Shown here one piece after another: positions 6,944-15,392 of a DNA stretch of 64,000 nt. Position numbers and translations under genes: made by a program. This stretch comes from an uncultured Acidobacteriota bacterium (GTDB taxonomy: Bacteria > Acidobacteriota > Polarisedimenticolia > Polarisedimenticolales > JAIQFR01). Location of the stretch: positions 1-64,000 of the forward strand of contig CALMJU010000099.1 in NCBI GenBank assembly GCA_937864465.1, in the 5' to 3' direction. Position 1 is the stretch's first letter; every line of letters starts with the position of its first letter. The notes beneath the pieces were generated by a model, which saw only the letters and a program-made list of their open reading frames with translations, was not told the origin of the DNA and searched no databases.

Positions 6944-9352
6944 ATGGACAGAGGCCTTGGCCGCCCGCGCGACGTGCCGAAGAGTTCCCGCAAGGGGCGG
7001 CGGAGGGGCGGGCGCCCCGGCCGGGGGCGTCTCCTCGCGACGGCGGCGATCGTCCTGGCGGTCCTGCTCGGCACGGCCTCTCTTCATCTCTACGTTGCGA
7101 TCACGACCCGCTTCGAGGGAAGGCTGTGGGACCTTCCCTCGCGGGTCTACTCGGACCGCCTGCTGCTGAGGCCCGGCGCCTTCGCGAGCGCCCCGGCGGT
7201 GGCCCGCCGTCTGGCGCGCGCGGGGTACGTGTCCATCGAGGGAGCGCCGGCGAGGCCGGGAGAGTTCCGGCGCCGCGGCGAGACGATCGACGTGCACCTC
7301 AGGTCGTCCGAGGGGCCGTGGGGCCGCTCGGCGGCCGGCCGCGTCCGTCTCGGATTCTCGGAGAACCGGCTCCGCGCGCTTTCCGGTGACGGGGGGCGCC
7401 CGGTCGCGTCGGTCACGATCGAGCCGGAGCTCCTCGCCCTGCTGGCGGGCCCGCGCCAGGAGGAGCGCGACGTCGTTGCGCTCTCGGCGGTTCCCGACCG
7501 GCTCGTGCGCGCCGTGCTCGCAGCCGAGGATGCGAGGTTCTACGCGCATCCCGGGATCGATCCGCTCGCGGTCGCGCGGGCCGCGGCGGCGGACGTGCGG
7601 CGGGCGAAGATCGTCCAGGGCGGCAGCACGATCACACAGCAAACGGTCAAGAACCTGTTCCTGGGCACGGAGCGCACCTGGTGGAGGAAGTTCCGCGAAG
7701 CGCTGATGGCAGTGATCCTGGACCTCCGGTACTCGAAGGAGCGGATCCTCGAGGTGTACCTGAACGAGGTGTACCTCGGGCAGCGCGGACCGGTATCCGT
7801 CTGCGGCGTCGCCGCCGCCGCCCGCTTCTACTTCGGGAGGAACCTCTCCGACCTGTCGCTCGGGGAGGCGGCCCTCCTCGCCGGCCTCATCCGGAACCCG
7901 GGGGGGTACAACCCGTTCGTCCACCCCGAGTCCGCGCTCGCTCGTCGGGGCCAGGTCCTCGGCTCGATGGTCGAGCTGGGATGGATCGCAGAGGATGACG
8001 CGCGGGCGGCCTCCAGGGAACCCCTGCGGCTCGCCGGCGAGAAGGTCGGCCACTCCCGCGCTCCCTGGGTCGCGGACCTGGTCCGGACGCAGCTGACCGA
8101 GCTGTACGGGGCCGACGTGCTCTCCCGCGAGGGGCTTCGGATCTACACGTCCGTGGATCCGCTCCTCCAGGAGGTCGCCCAGGAGGCGATCGCCGCGGGG
8201 CTCTCGCGTCTCGAGGAGAGGCGCGCGAGCCGGAGGGGCGGCGGGGGGGCGCTCCAGGCGGCGCTGGTCGCGCTCGATCCCTCGACCGGGGCGATCCTCG
8301 CGCTCGTCGGGGGGCGGGATTACCGCCGGAGCCAGTTCAACCGAGTCGTCCAGGCCCGACGGCAGCCCGGTTCCTGCTTCAAGCCGTTCGTCTACCTCGC
8401 CGGGTTCGAGGCGGGTGTCCTCGGCAGGAGCGGAGCGCTGACCCCGGCGAGCCTGCTCGAGGACGAGCCTCTCGAGATCGACGCGGGCCGGAGCACCTAC
8501 CGCCCGTCGAACTACGACGGCCTCTTCCGCGGCCCCGTCACGGCGCGGCGGGCGCTCGAGGAGTCGCTCAACGTCGTCGCCGTCCGCGCCGCCCAGCACG
8601 CGGGGCTTCGAGAGGTCGCGCGCACGGCCGAGCGTTGCGGCCTTCCGCGCTTCGAGCCCTATCCCTCGCTCGCGCTGGGCGCCTGCGAGGTGACGCCGCT
8701 CGACCTTGCGAGCGCCTACTGCGTGTTCGCGAACGGGGGGCTGAGGACATCGGCGGAGATCGTCCGGGAGGTGACGACGCGCGACGGGGAGAGGATCGAG
8801 CGGCAGGAGCCGAGGCGGCGGCGGGCGGTCAGCGCGGAGGCCGCCTACCTTCTGACCGACGTGCTCCGGGGAGTGCTGGACCGGGGGACGGCGGCGTCGA
8901 GCCGGGAGCTGGGCCTGGAAGGGAACGCAGCCGGCAAGACCGGGACGACGGACGACACGCGCGACTCCTGGTTCGTCGGGTACACGCCCGGATTCCTCGC
9001 TCTCGTGTGGGTCGGCCGGGACGACAACCGCCCGACGGGGCTGACGGGAGCCTCCGGCGCGCTGCCGATCTGGGTCGACTTCATGCGCCGGGCGAGGCGG
9101 ATGACCGACGCTCCGTTTCCCGAGCCCGAGGGGATCGAGCGCGTCACGATCGATCCGGCGACCGGGCTCCTGGCCGTCGCGGGGTGCCCGGACCGCGTCG
9201 AGGAGGTCTTCGCGAGCGGGACGGCCCCCGAGGACGAGTGCGAGATGCACCGGCGCGGCGTGGCCGGCTGGTTCGAGAGGCTCTTCCGGAGGGGAGGGGA
9301 CCGGACTCCTCGGGAGCCTGGACGCTCGGGCCGTACCGACCGTACCTACTGA
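6944..9352 (+). CDS. Class A penicillin-binding protein (PBP1b-like)
   Basis: A bifunctional peptidoglycan glycosyltransferase/transpeptidase anchored in the inner membrane, 802 residues from the ATG at 6944 (GAGGG upstream). The TM segment is at about 28-50, then comes a UB2H-like stretch (LPSRVYSDRLLL...). The glycosyltransferase domain is clear (AAEDARFYAHPGIDP with the catalytic Glu, GGSTITQQTVKNLF, KEALMA-like). The transpeptidase has all three motifs: SCFK (in RQPGSCFKPFVYL), SLN (EESLNVVAV) and KTGT (AGKTGTTDDTRDSWFVGY). A pseudopilin gene follows 20 bp downstream. Confidence 0.95.
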   Translation: MDRGLGRPRDVPKSSRKGRRRGGRPGRGRLLATAAIVLAVLLGTASLHLYVAITTRFEGRLWDLPSRVYSDRLLLRPGAFASAPAVARRLARAGYVSIEGAPARPGEFRRRGETIDVHLRSSEGPWGRSAAGRVRLGFSENRLRALSGDGGRPVASVTIEPELLALLAGPRQEERDVVALSAVPDRLVRAVLAAEDARFYAHPGIDPLAVARAAAADVRRAKIVQGGSTITQQTVKNLFLGTERTWWRKFREALMAVILDLRYSKERILEVYLNEVYLGQRGPVSVCGVAAAARFYFGRNLSDLSLGEAALLAGLIRNPGGYNPFVHPESALARRGQVLGSMVELGWIAEDDARAASREPLRLAGEKVGHSRAPWVADLVRTQLTELYGADVLSREGLRIYTSVDPLLQEVAQEAIAAGLSRLEERRASRRGGGGALQAALVALDPSTGAILALVGGRDYRRSQFNRVVQARRQPGSCFKPFVYLAGFEAGVLGRSGALTPASLLEDEPLEIDAGRSTYRPSNYDGLFRGPVTARRALEESLNVVAVRAAQHAGLREVARTAERCGLPRFEPYPSLALGACEVTPLDLASAYCVFANGGLRTSAEIVREVTTRDGERIERQEPRRRRAVSAEAAYLLTDVLRGVLDRGTAASSRELGLEGNAAGKTGTTDDTRDSWFVGYTPGFLALVWVGRDDNRPTGLTGASGALPIWVDFMRRARRMTDAPFPEPEGIERVTIDPATGLLAVAGCPDRVEEVFASGTAPEDECEMHRRGVAGWFERLFRRGGDRTPREPGRSGRTDRTY

Positions 9353-9372
9353 TCGAGGAGGCGCGATTTCCC

Positions 9373-9873
9373 GTGTGGCGCACCGAGGGGCCGGAGATCG
9401 GAGGAGCCCGCAGGCAGCGGGGCATGACCTTCATCGAGGTCGTGGCCACGGTCGCGATCGTGGCCATCCTCGCGACGGCCATCATTCCCCTGGCGCGGTG
9501 GAACGAGAAGCGGCGGAGGGAAGCCCACCTGCGCGGCACGCTGGAGATCCTTCGAGGGGCGGTCGATCTCTACCACAAGTACGCGGAGAACGGCCTGATC
9601 GAGCAGACCGACGTCGAGCAGATGTTCTACCCCCGAGACCTCGAGGAGCTCGTCGAGGGGGTCGAGGTGGGCGACCCGCAGTCGCCCATCTCGCAGAAGA
9701 TCGTGTTCCTCCCCCGCGTTCCGGTGGATCCGATGACCGGGGAGGCGGAGTGGGGACTGCGATCCTACCAGGACGACTGGGACAGCGACTCCTGGGGAGG
9801 CGAGAACGTCTATGACGTGTACAGCCTCTCGACGGGGGAGGCCCTGGACGGGACCCGCTACAGCGAGTGGTGA
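9373..9873 (+). CDS. GspG-like type II secretion/type IV pseudopilin
   Basis: Read from GTG 9373 (GAGGAGG upstream), 166 residues. A basic leader (GGARRQRG) precedes the prepilin peptidase site G|MTFIE with the conserved Glu at +5, then a long hydrophobic helix. The C-terminal region (RVPVDPMTGEAEWGLRSYQDD ... WGGENVYDVYS) is the GspG calcium-loop signature. Position +1 is Met instead of the usual Phe. No gsp operon surrounds it, so it may be an orphan pseudopilin. Confidence 0.87.
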   Translation: MWRTEGPEIGGARRQRGMTFIEVVATVAIVAILATAIIPLARWNEKRRREAHLRGTLEILRGAVDLYHKYAENGLIEQTDVEQMFYPRDLEELVEGVEVGDPQSPISQKIVFLPRVPVDPMTGEAEWGLRSYQDDWDSDSWGGENVYDVYSLSTGEALDGTRYSEW

Positions 9874-9993
9874 CGGCGCAGCAGGCGGGACCGACTTTGC
9901 AGATCTCACTGCAGGCTCCTATCATCGTGCTCCGGCTGGGGGGATGGGTTCGGAGTCGGGGGCTCTCCCCGAGGCTCCGGAGGAGGAGGCCTT

Positions 9994-10356
9994 ATGGCCC
10001 GGCGCGGTTCGCGTGGGAAGAGGGGAGGCCGTCCGGCGACGGCGGGAGCGGCCCTCAAGCAGATGATCGAGGCGATCGCGGAGCGGGTGCTCGAGCGCGT
10101 CCGACGCGAGATCCCCGACCGCGAGAGCTTGCGACGGATCGAGCGGCAGATCCGCCGCATGAATCGCCGCATCGAGGCCGGTGGGAAGCGGGTGGGAATC
10201 CGGCGGGTCGGCCGCCCGCGGTCCGACCGGAGGTGCACGGTCCGCGGCTGCGGGCGCAGGCACGTCGCCCACGGCCTGTGCTCGCTGCATTACCAGGCGA
10301 GACGGCGCGGGAAGCTCCGGGCGTCCCGGCGCGCCAAGCGCGCCTCGTCCTCCTGA
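9994..10356 (+). CDS. Small basic protein with a C-terminal Cys/His cluster (zinc-finger-like)
   Basis: 120 residues, ATG preceded by GGAGGAGGAGG. The N-terminal half is a helix or coiled coil rich in Arg and Glu (ALKQMIEAIAERVLERVRREI ... RRIERQIRRMNRRIE). The C-terminal half carries CTVRGCGRRHVAHGLCSLHY, a C-x4-C...H...C-x2-H pattern of the type seen beside HNH or phage-type DNA-binding proteins. It is probably a small nucleic-acid-binding protein; no function can be assigned. It is followed by a GC-only hairpin and convergent tRNA-Leu. Confidence 0.6.
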   Translation: MARRGSRGKRGGRPATAGAALKQMIEAIAERVLERVRREIPDRESLRRIERQIRRMNRRIEAGGKRVGIRRVGRPRSDRRCTVRGCGRRHVAHGLCSLHYQARRRGKLRASRRAKRASSS

Positions 10357-10362
10357 GACGCC

Positions 10363-10385
10363 GCGCGCGCCCTGAGGGCGCGCGC
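10363..10385. terminator. GC-only hairpin between convergent transcripts (terminator-like)
   Basis: A perfect 10-bp stem of alternating G and C with a TGA loop, lying between the 3' end of the zinc-finger-like gene and the 3' end of tRNA-Leu. There is no T-run on either side, so it is not a classical intrinsic terminator, but its symmetry and place suit a shared end point. Confidence 0.45.
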
Positions 10386-10402
10386 CTGACCTTCCACGAG
10401 CT

Positions 10403-10487
10403 TGGTGCCGAAGGGGGGATTCGAACCCCCACGCCTCGCGGCGCCACCCCCTCAAGATGGTGTGTCTACCAATTCCACCACTTCGGC
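10403..10487 (-). tRNA. tRNA-Leu (anticodon GAG)
   Basis: An 85-nt minus-strand cloverleaf with a seven-base-pair acceptor stem starting GCCGAAG, the anticodon stem CCATC/GGTGG with loop TTGAGGG (anticodon GAG), a long class II variable arm and an encoded CCA. It lies 53 bp downstream of secG, the same secG-tRNA-Leu order as in many proteobacteria. Confidence 0.96.
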
Positions 10488-10540
10488 GACCGGGCCCGCG
10501 GCGCCGCGCCGGGGCGCGGAGCCGGAGGGGCGTCCGAGGA

Positions 10541-10843
10541 TCACTTGTTGTCCGGAGACGCCGGTGCCGTCGGAGCCGGTGTCTCCTCCAGCACCGAGCC
10601 CGTCGCGTGCTCGGCGCTCGTCGACATCAGGGACAGGGCCAGGGACGTCAGCATGAAGACGACGGCCGCGATCGTCGTCGCCTTCGAGAGCACCGTCGCC
10701 GCACCCCTCGTCCCGAACGCCGTCTGGCTTCCCCCTCCGCCGAACGCTCCCGCGAGATCGGCGCGCTTGCCGGTCTGGAGGAGCACGACGAGGATCAGGA
10801 TCACCGAAACGACGACGTGGATGAAATACAGGAGGATCGACAT
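10541..10843 (-). CDS. secG: Preprotein translocase subunit SecG
   Basis: An auxiliary subunit of the SecYEG translocon. The 100-residue protein has two membrane segments (about 3-22 and 57-75) around the conserved loop LLQTGKRADLAGAFGGGGSQTAFGTRG. It ends in a Pro/Ala-rich tail. ATG with GAGG 9 nt upstream. It follows pgk-tpiA on the same strand after 119 bp, the common pgk-tpiA-secG arrangement. Confidence 0.95.
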   Translation of the reverse strand: MSILLYFIHVVVSVILILVVLLQTGKRADLAGAFGGGGSQTAFGTRGAATVLSKATTIAAVVFMLTSLALSLMSTSAEHATGSVLEETPAPTAPASPDNK

Positions 10844-10962
10844 GTCTCGTGCCCTCTGGGCGCTTCCCGGATCCCGAACCCGCGCAGTCTAGCAGCGGAC
10901 AGGGGGCGCCGCAAGATTCCCGCGGGGAGGCGCCTCCTCGCCCGCACGACCCGCCGGCCCGC

Positions 10963-11730
10963 TCAGCGCGCCGCCGCGACGATCCCGGCGAACGCCTCGG
11001 CGTCGAGCGAGGCCCCTCCGACCAGGGCGCCGTCGATCTCCGGGAGGCTCAGCAGCGCCGGAGCACTCGCCGGGGTGACGGAGCCGCCGTAGAGGATGCG
11101 GGTCGTCCCGGCAAGCCGCGGGGAGAACATCGACGCCAGCTGCTCCCGGATCATCCGGTGCACCTCCTGCGCCTGGGCGGGGGTGGCGCTCCGGCCGGTC
11201 CCGATCGCCCAGACCGGCTCGTAGGCGACGACGATCTCGGCGCCGTCCGCCGGACGGATCTCCGAGAGGCCGATCCGGAGCTGGCGCTCGACGACGTCGA
11301 GCGTCCGTCCCGCGTCCCGCTCGCCCTCCTGCTCTCCCACGCAGAGGACCGGCACCATCGCGTGGCGGCGGACCGCCGCCACCTTGCGCGCGACGCGCTC
11401 GTCGGTCTCCCCGAAGATGTTCCGGCGCTCGGAGTGCCCCAGGATGACGAAGCCGACCCCCAGCTCGGCGAGCATGCGCGGAGAGACCTCGCCCGTGAAG
11501 GCTCCCTTGTCCTCCCAGTGCGCGTTCTGCGCCCCGAGCTGCACCGGGGTTCCCGCGATCCGGTCGGCGGCGGCTCGCAGGCAGGGGAACGCCGGCGCCA
11601 CACCCACGTCGACCTCCGGGGCCCCGGCGATCGCGGGGAGCAGGTCGTCCAGCAAGGCGACCGCCCACCGCTCGCTCAGGTTCATCTTCCAGTTGCCGAT
11701 GACGAACGGGGTCCTTGAGGCCGGGATCAT
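10963..11730 (-). CDS. tpiA: Triosephosphate isomerase
   Basis: Interconverts dihydroxyacetone phosphate and glyceraldehyde-3-phosphate. 255 residues, the usual length. NWKMN near the N-terminus holds the catalytic Lys, ILGHSERR the catalytic His, and VVAYEPVWAIGTG the catalytic Glu and the flexible loop 6; ILYGGSVTP binds phosphate. The ATG overlaps the pgk stop (ATGA), so it is translationally coupled to pgk. Confidence 0.97.
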   Translation of the reverse strand: MIPASRTPFVIGNWKMNLSERWAVALLDDLLPAIAGAPEVDVGVAPAFPCLRAAADRIAGTPVQLGAQNAHWEDKGAFTGEVSPRMLAELGVGFVILGHSERRNIFGETDERVARKVAAVRRHAMVPVLCVGEQEGERDAGRTLDVVERQLRIGLSEIRPADGAEIVVAYEPVWAIGTGRSATPAQAQEVHRMIREQLASMFSPRLAGTTRILYGGSVTPASAPALLSLPEIDGALVGGASLDAEAFAGIVAAAR

Positions 11731-12917
11731 GGCGCGTCGTCCAGAGCCTCGACGCCCGGGAGCGGCAGGCCGGAGAGGAACTCGAGCGAGGCGCCGCCTC
11801 CCGTCGACACGTGGGTCATCCTCGAGGCGAGACCGAATTTCTTCACCGCCGAGGCGGTGTCGCCCCCTCCGACCACGGAGACCGCGGGCGACGTCGCGAG
11901 AGCTTCGGCCACTCTCCGGGTCCCTCCCGAGAACGCCTCGACCTCGAACCTTCCGAGCGGCCCGTTCCACAGCACCGTCCGCGCCTGGCTCACCCTTGCC
12001 GAGAACTGGTCTGCCGTCTTCGGCCCGATGTCGACCCCTGCCTCGTCCCCCACGATGTCCACACCCTCCGTGGTCCTGTGGGCGTCGTCCCGGCCGCCCG
12101 AGATCACGACGTGGTCGACCGGGAACAGGAAGTCCTTCCCCGAGGCGCGCGCCTTCTGGACGAGCGTCTTGGCGAGCGCGAGCCGGTCCTCCTCGACGAG
12201 GGACTTCCCGACCGGCTTCGCGAACGCCTTCAGGAACGTGTAGGCCATCGCCCCCCCGACGAGGAACAGATCCACGCGCGGGAGGAGGTTCTCGATCAGC
12301 TCGATCTTGTCCGAGACCTTGGCGCCGCCCAGGATCGCGACGAACGGGGAGTCGGGGTTCTCGAGGAGCCTTCCCAGATGCTCGATCTCCGCTTCCATCA
12401 GGAGACCCGCGGCGGCGGGCCTGAGGACCCCCGGGACGCCCGCCGTGGAAGCGTGTGCGCGGTGGGCCGTGCCGAACGCGTCGTTGACGTAGGCGTCGCC
12501 GAGCCGCGCGAGGGCCTTCGAGAACTCGGCGTCGTTCGCCTCCTCCTCCTTGTGGAAACGGAGGTTCTCCACGACCAGGAAGCTCCCCGGCTCGAGGTCG
12601 CGCGACCTCCTCTCCGCTTCCTCTCCAACGCAGTCCTCGACGAAGACGACCGGCTTGCCGAGGAGCGTCGCGAGGTGCTCGGCGACGGGCTTCAGGGAGA
12701 ACTCCGGCGAGGGCTTCCCCTTCGGACGTCCGAGGTGGGACGCGAGAACCGTGCGGGCCCCCTTCTCCGCCAGCAGCCGCAAGGTCGGCAGGGAGGCGAC
12801 GATCCGGGTGTCGTCTTCGACGCGGCCGTTCCGGACCGGGACGTTGTAGTCCACGCGGCAGAAGACCCTCTTCCCGCTCCCGATCTCGAGCTTCCGGACG
12901 TTGAGCTTCCTCGGCAT
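11727..12917 (-). CDS. pgk: Phosphoglycerate kinase
   Basis: Glycolytic ATP-forming step from 1,3-bisphosphoglycerate. 396 residues. Signatures: RVDYNVP near residue 22, SHLGRPKGK (about 61-69), FVAILGGAKVSDKI, and the C-terminal nucleotide site VVGGGDTASAV and HVSTGGGASLEFL. It sits 12 bp after the HEAT-repeat gene and overlaps tpiA. No gap (GAPDH) gene is adjacent, although the gap-pgk-tpi order is common elsewhere. Confidence 0.97.
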   Translation of the reverse strand: MPRKLNVRKLEIGSGKRVFCRVDYNVPVRNGRVEDDTRIVASLPTLRLLAEKGARTVLASHLGRPKGKPSPEFSLKPVAEHLATLLGKPVVFVEDCVGEEAERRSRDLEPGSFLVVENLRFHKEEEANDAEFSKALARLGDAYVNDAFGTAHRAHASTAGVPGVLRPAAAGLLMEAEIEHLGRLLENPDSPFVAILGGAKVSDKIELIENLLPRVDLFLVGGAMAYTFLKAFAKPVGKSLVEEDRLALAKTLVQKARASGKDFLFPVDHVVISGGRDDAHRTTEGVDIVGDEAGVDIGPKTADQFSARVSQARTVLWNGPLGRFEVEAFSGGTRRVAEALATSPAVSVVGGGDTASAVKKFGLASRMTHVSTGGGASLEFLSGLPLPGVEALDDAP

Positions 12918-12929
12918 CGTCGGACCTCC

Positions 12930-14276
12930 CTACCGGCAAGCGCCGGCCCGTCTGCCCTCCGCGCGACGGCGCGGGCGGGACTGCGGGAAGATCGACTCGA
13001 CGGCTCGGCGCTGCCTTCCGCTCATCGACCGGAAGATCGCGTCGCGCCTGCGGATGCGTTCCCTTCTCATGATCGCGCGGACCGCCTCCCCGATTCGCTG
13101 GCGGAGGAAGCGGTCCTCCCTCGAGTACGCAAGCAGCAGCCCGGGGATCTCGTCGCGGGCGCCGATCAGCTCGAGCGCCGCGGGGATCTCGCTCTCGAGA
13201 CGGCGGCCCGGGTCGGAGAGGATCCGGTGGAGGTCGTCGACGGCAACCCGGCTCCCGATCCGGGCGAGCTCGAGGTGCGCCATCGCGCGGACCCGTTGCA
13301 GCGGATCGAACCCGTTCCGGTCGTCGCCCCCCCCCGCGTCCGCCGAGATCCGGGCGATGACGTCGCGGAGACGGTAGACGAGCGCTTTGTCGCCGAGCGC
13401 CCCGATGATCTCGACCAGCACCTTCAGGGGCACCGGTTCTCGCACCCGGTCGAGCGCCGCGGCGATCGCGCGGACGGCGCGCGGGCCGATCGCCTTCAGG
13501 ACTACGCCTGCGCGGGCGCAGTACTCGGGATCGTGCGCTCGGCGGCGCATCTCGGCGAGGAGCGGCTCCACGGAGGCCGCGCCGCCGGCGGCGAGACGGT
13601 GGAGCGCCTCGCTCCAGGCGGCGTGGTCGTCGCCCGCAAGGCTCCGCGCGAGGCGGCGCACGGCGGTCGCCCCCCTCGCACGCGGCCGGTCGGGCTGCGA
13701 CTCCAGCTCCCGCACCCGCCGCACCACCGCCGGGGCCGGATCGCGACGTAGCCGCCCGAGGATCCCCCGGCGGGATTGCGGCCGGAGCATCGGCACGAGC
13801 GCGGTGGCGGCGACGCGGACCCTCTCGTCCTCGGACGGATCGAACAGGAGCCCGAGGACGCCCCCGAGCGCGCCTTCCTGGCCCGAGGCGTACTGCTCGA
13901 GCATCGCCTGGACCGCCGCGATCCGCACCTCGGGGCTCCGCTCGCGGCGGACGAGCACCTCGAGCGCGGCCACGGCCTGCGTCGAGGGGAACCAGGCGAG
14001 CGCCCTCGCGGCCAGCTCACGAAGGCGGGGATCCCGATCGAGCAGCATGGCGGCGATCGGCTCGCGCCCGCGGGGGTCCTGGATCAGGCCGAGAACCGGG
14101 ATGGCCTGGGCTCGAATCCTCGGGCTCCCCCCCTCGATCGCCTCGATGAGAGGGCCGACGGCTCGCGGACCCTGGGCGCAGAGCCTGACCCGGGACGCCT
14201 CCACGACCGAGTCGCGGCGGCTCCCGAGCTGCCTCACGAGTCGCCGGATCTCGGTTGCCCTCGACATCACGCTCAT
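12930..14276 (-). CDS. HEAT-repeat protein
   Basis: 448 residues of repeated two-helix units, with lines such as GPRAVGPLIEAIEGGSPRIRAQAIPVLGLI and DPRLRELAARALAWFPSTQAVAALEVLV. No signal peptide or membrane segment is seen, so it is probably a cytoplasmic scaffold. The last 60 residues are very Arg-rich. It is first in a run with pgk-tpiA-secG and only 12 bp from pgk, so co-expression with glycolytic genes is likely; the biological link is unknown. Confidence 0.85.
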   Translation of the reverse strand: MSVMSRATEIRRLVRQLGSRRDSVVEASRVRLCAQGPRAVGPLIEAIEGGSPRIRAQAIPVLGLIQDPRGREPIAAMLLDRDPRLRELAARALAWFPSTQAVAALEVLVRRERSPEVRIAAVQAMLEQYASGQEGALGGVLGLLFDPSEDERVRVAATALVPMLRPQSRRGILGRLRRDPAPAVVRRVRELESQPDRPRARGATAVRRLARSLAGDDHAAWSEALHRLAAGGAASVEPLLAEMRRRAHDPEYCARAGVVLKAIGPRAVRAIAAALDRVREPVPLKVLVEIIGALGDKALVYRLRDVIARISADAGGGDDRNGFDPLQRVRAMAHLELARIGSRVAVDDLHRILSDPGRRLESEIPAALELIGARDEIPGLLLAYSREDRFLRQRIGEAVRAIMRRERIRRRDAIFRSMSGRQRRAVESIFPQSRPRRRAEGRRAGACR

Positions 14277-14364
14277 CTAGAGTGAGCCTGCCGCCCGGAT
14301 CGCGAGCGCGCCCCCGAAGACCGGGTGTCAGGACGTGCGGTGCGCGCCGGGGAGGGGCCGGATT

Positions 14365-14928
14365 ATGGTTCGGAGGGTAGCGAGTGTCAACGGCCCGATC
14401 GGGACGGCGATGCTCGTCCTTGCGCTCGCGGCGTCGCTAGCCGCGTGCGGCTGCTCCGAGCAGAAGGCGGATCGTCTCTACCGGCAGGCGGCGGAGCGCG
14501 TCGAGCGGGACGACCTGGCCGGGGCGGTGGATCTCTACCAGAGGATCGTGAGCGAGCATCCCGGGACGCGGGCCGCCGACAGGGCCCGAGCGGACCTGGT
14601 GCTGTACCGGGGCCTGCTCGAGGCGTCGCAGCGGTTCCCCGTGAGGCGCGCGGCGGATCTCGTCGTGCAGGTCGCGCGGGCGGTCGAGCGGTGCCGGCAG
14701 GAGAGGGGCGCCGTCCCGCGGTCGCTGGCGGCGCTGGTGCCCGTCTACCTCTCCGCGGAGCCGCAGGACCCGTGGGGCCGCACGCTTTCCTACCGAGCGA
14801 TCCCGGGCGGGGGCTACGTCCTGTCCTGCTTCGGCTCGGACGGCGTCCCGGGAGGGGAAGGGCCGGCGGGAGATCTCGTCGTCGCCGACGGCCAGTTCGT
14901 CCGGGGGGGGGCGGAGGTCGGCCGGTGA
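14365..14928 (+). CDS. Lipoprotein with a TPR-like segment and a GspG-like C-terminal domain
   Basis: From ATG 14365 (GGAGGGG upstream), 187 residues. A signal peptide ends in a lipobox LAAC (Cys about 28). A helical segment resembling one TPR (LYRQAAERVERDDLAGAVDLYQRIVSEHPGT) follows. The C-terminal part, DPWGRTLSYRAIPGGGYVLSCFGSDGVPG..GDLV, matches the end of GspG-type pseudopilins, but there is no prepilin helix. It appears to be a lipidated protein that uses a pseudopilin-like fold. Its stop overlaps the DUF192 gene (GTGA). Confidence 0.75.
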   Translation: MVRRVASVNGPIGTAMLVLALAASLAACGCSEQKADRLYRQAAERVERDDLAGAVDLYQRIVSEHPGTRAADRARADLVLYRGLLEASQRFPVRRAADLVVQVARAVERCRQERGAVPRSLAALVPVYLSAEPQDPWGRTLSYRAIPGGGYVLSCFGSDGVPGGEGPAGDLVVADGQFVRGGAEVGR

Positions 14929-15392
14929 CCGGACGGCTCGTCGCGGCCGCGGCGCTGGCCGCCGTTCTCGGGGGCGCGGCGGCGGGCGCGGAGGTCCGTC
15001 GGCCGTCCTGGGCGGTGGTCGTCTTCCCCTCCGGGGCGGAATTCACCGTCGAGATCGCCTCCGACCCGGCCGCCCGGGCGAAGGGCTACATGGATCGGCC
15101 GTCGATCGGACCCAAGGAGGGGATGCTCTTCGTGTTCGAGCGGGCCGACCGGCACGGGTTCTGGATGAAGAACTGCCTGGTGTCCCTCGACCTGATCTGG
15201 CTCGACGAGGCGCTGCGGGTCGTCGATGTCGCCCGCTCGCTCGCGCCGTGCCCCGCCGAGGGGGAGTGCCCCGAGACGCTCCCGGCCGCGCCGGCTCGCT
15301 ACGTTCTGGAGGTCGCCGGGGGGACCGTGGAGAAGGCCGGGCTCCGGCCGGGGGACCGGATCGCCGTTCTTTCGGAGCGGCCGTTCCCGTGA
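14925..15392 (+). CDS. DUF192 family exported protein
   Basis: 155 residues, GTG start overlapping the upstream stop. An N-terminal signal peptide (LVAAAALAAVLGGAAAGAE) precedes a complete DUF192 domain: DPAARAKGYMDRPSIGPKEGMLFVFERADRHGFWMKNCLVSLDLIWLDEALRVVDV and the final KAGLRPGDRI. The family is widespread and periplasmic, with no settled function. It is coupled on both sides by GTGA overlaps to the lipoprotein and to the degenerate peptidase-like gene. Confidence 0.88.
   Translation: MTGRLVAAAALAAVLGGAAAGAEVRRPSWAVVVFPSGAEFTVEIASDPAARAKGYMDRPSIGPKEGMLFVFERADRHGFWMKNCLVSLDLIWLDEALRVVDVARSLAPCPAEGECPETLPAAPARYVLEVAGGTVEKAGLRPGDRIAVLSERPFP

Noticed and set aside
5876-9250. A 1124-codon open frame on the minus strand opposite the HU and PBP genes
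   Set aside because: The PBP on the plus strand has all catalytic motifs; the antisense frame is Arg/Pro/Gly-rich without domains and is a GC-bias artefact.
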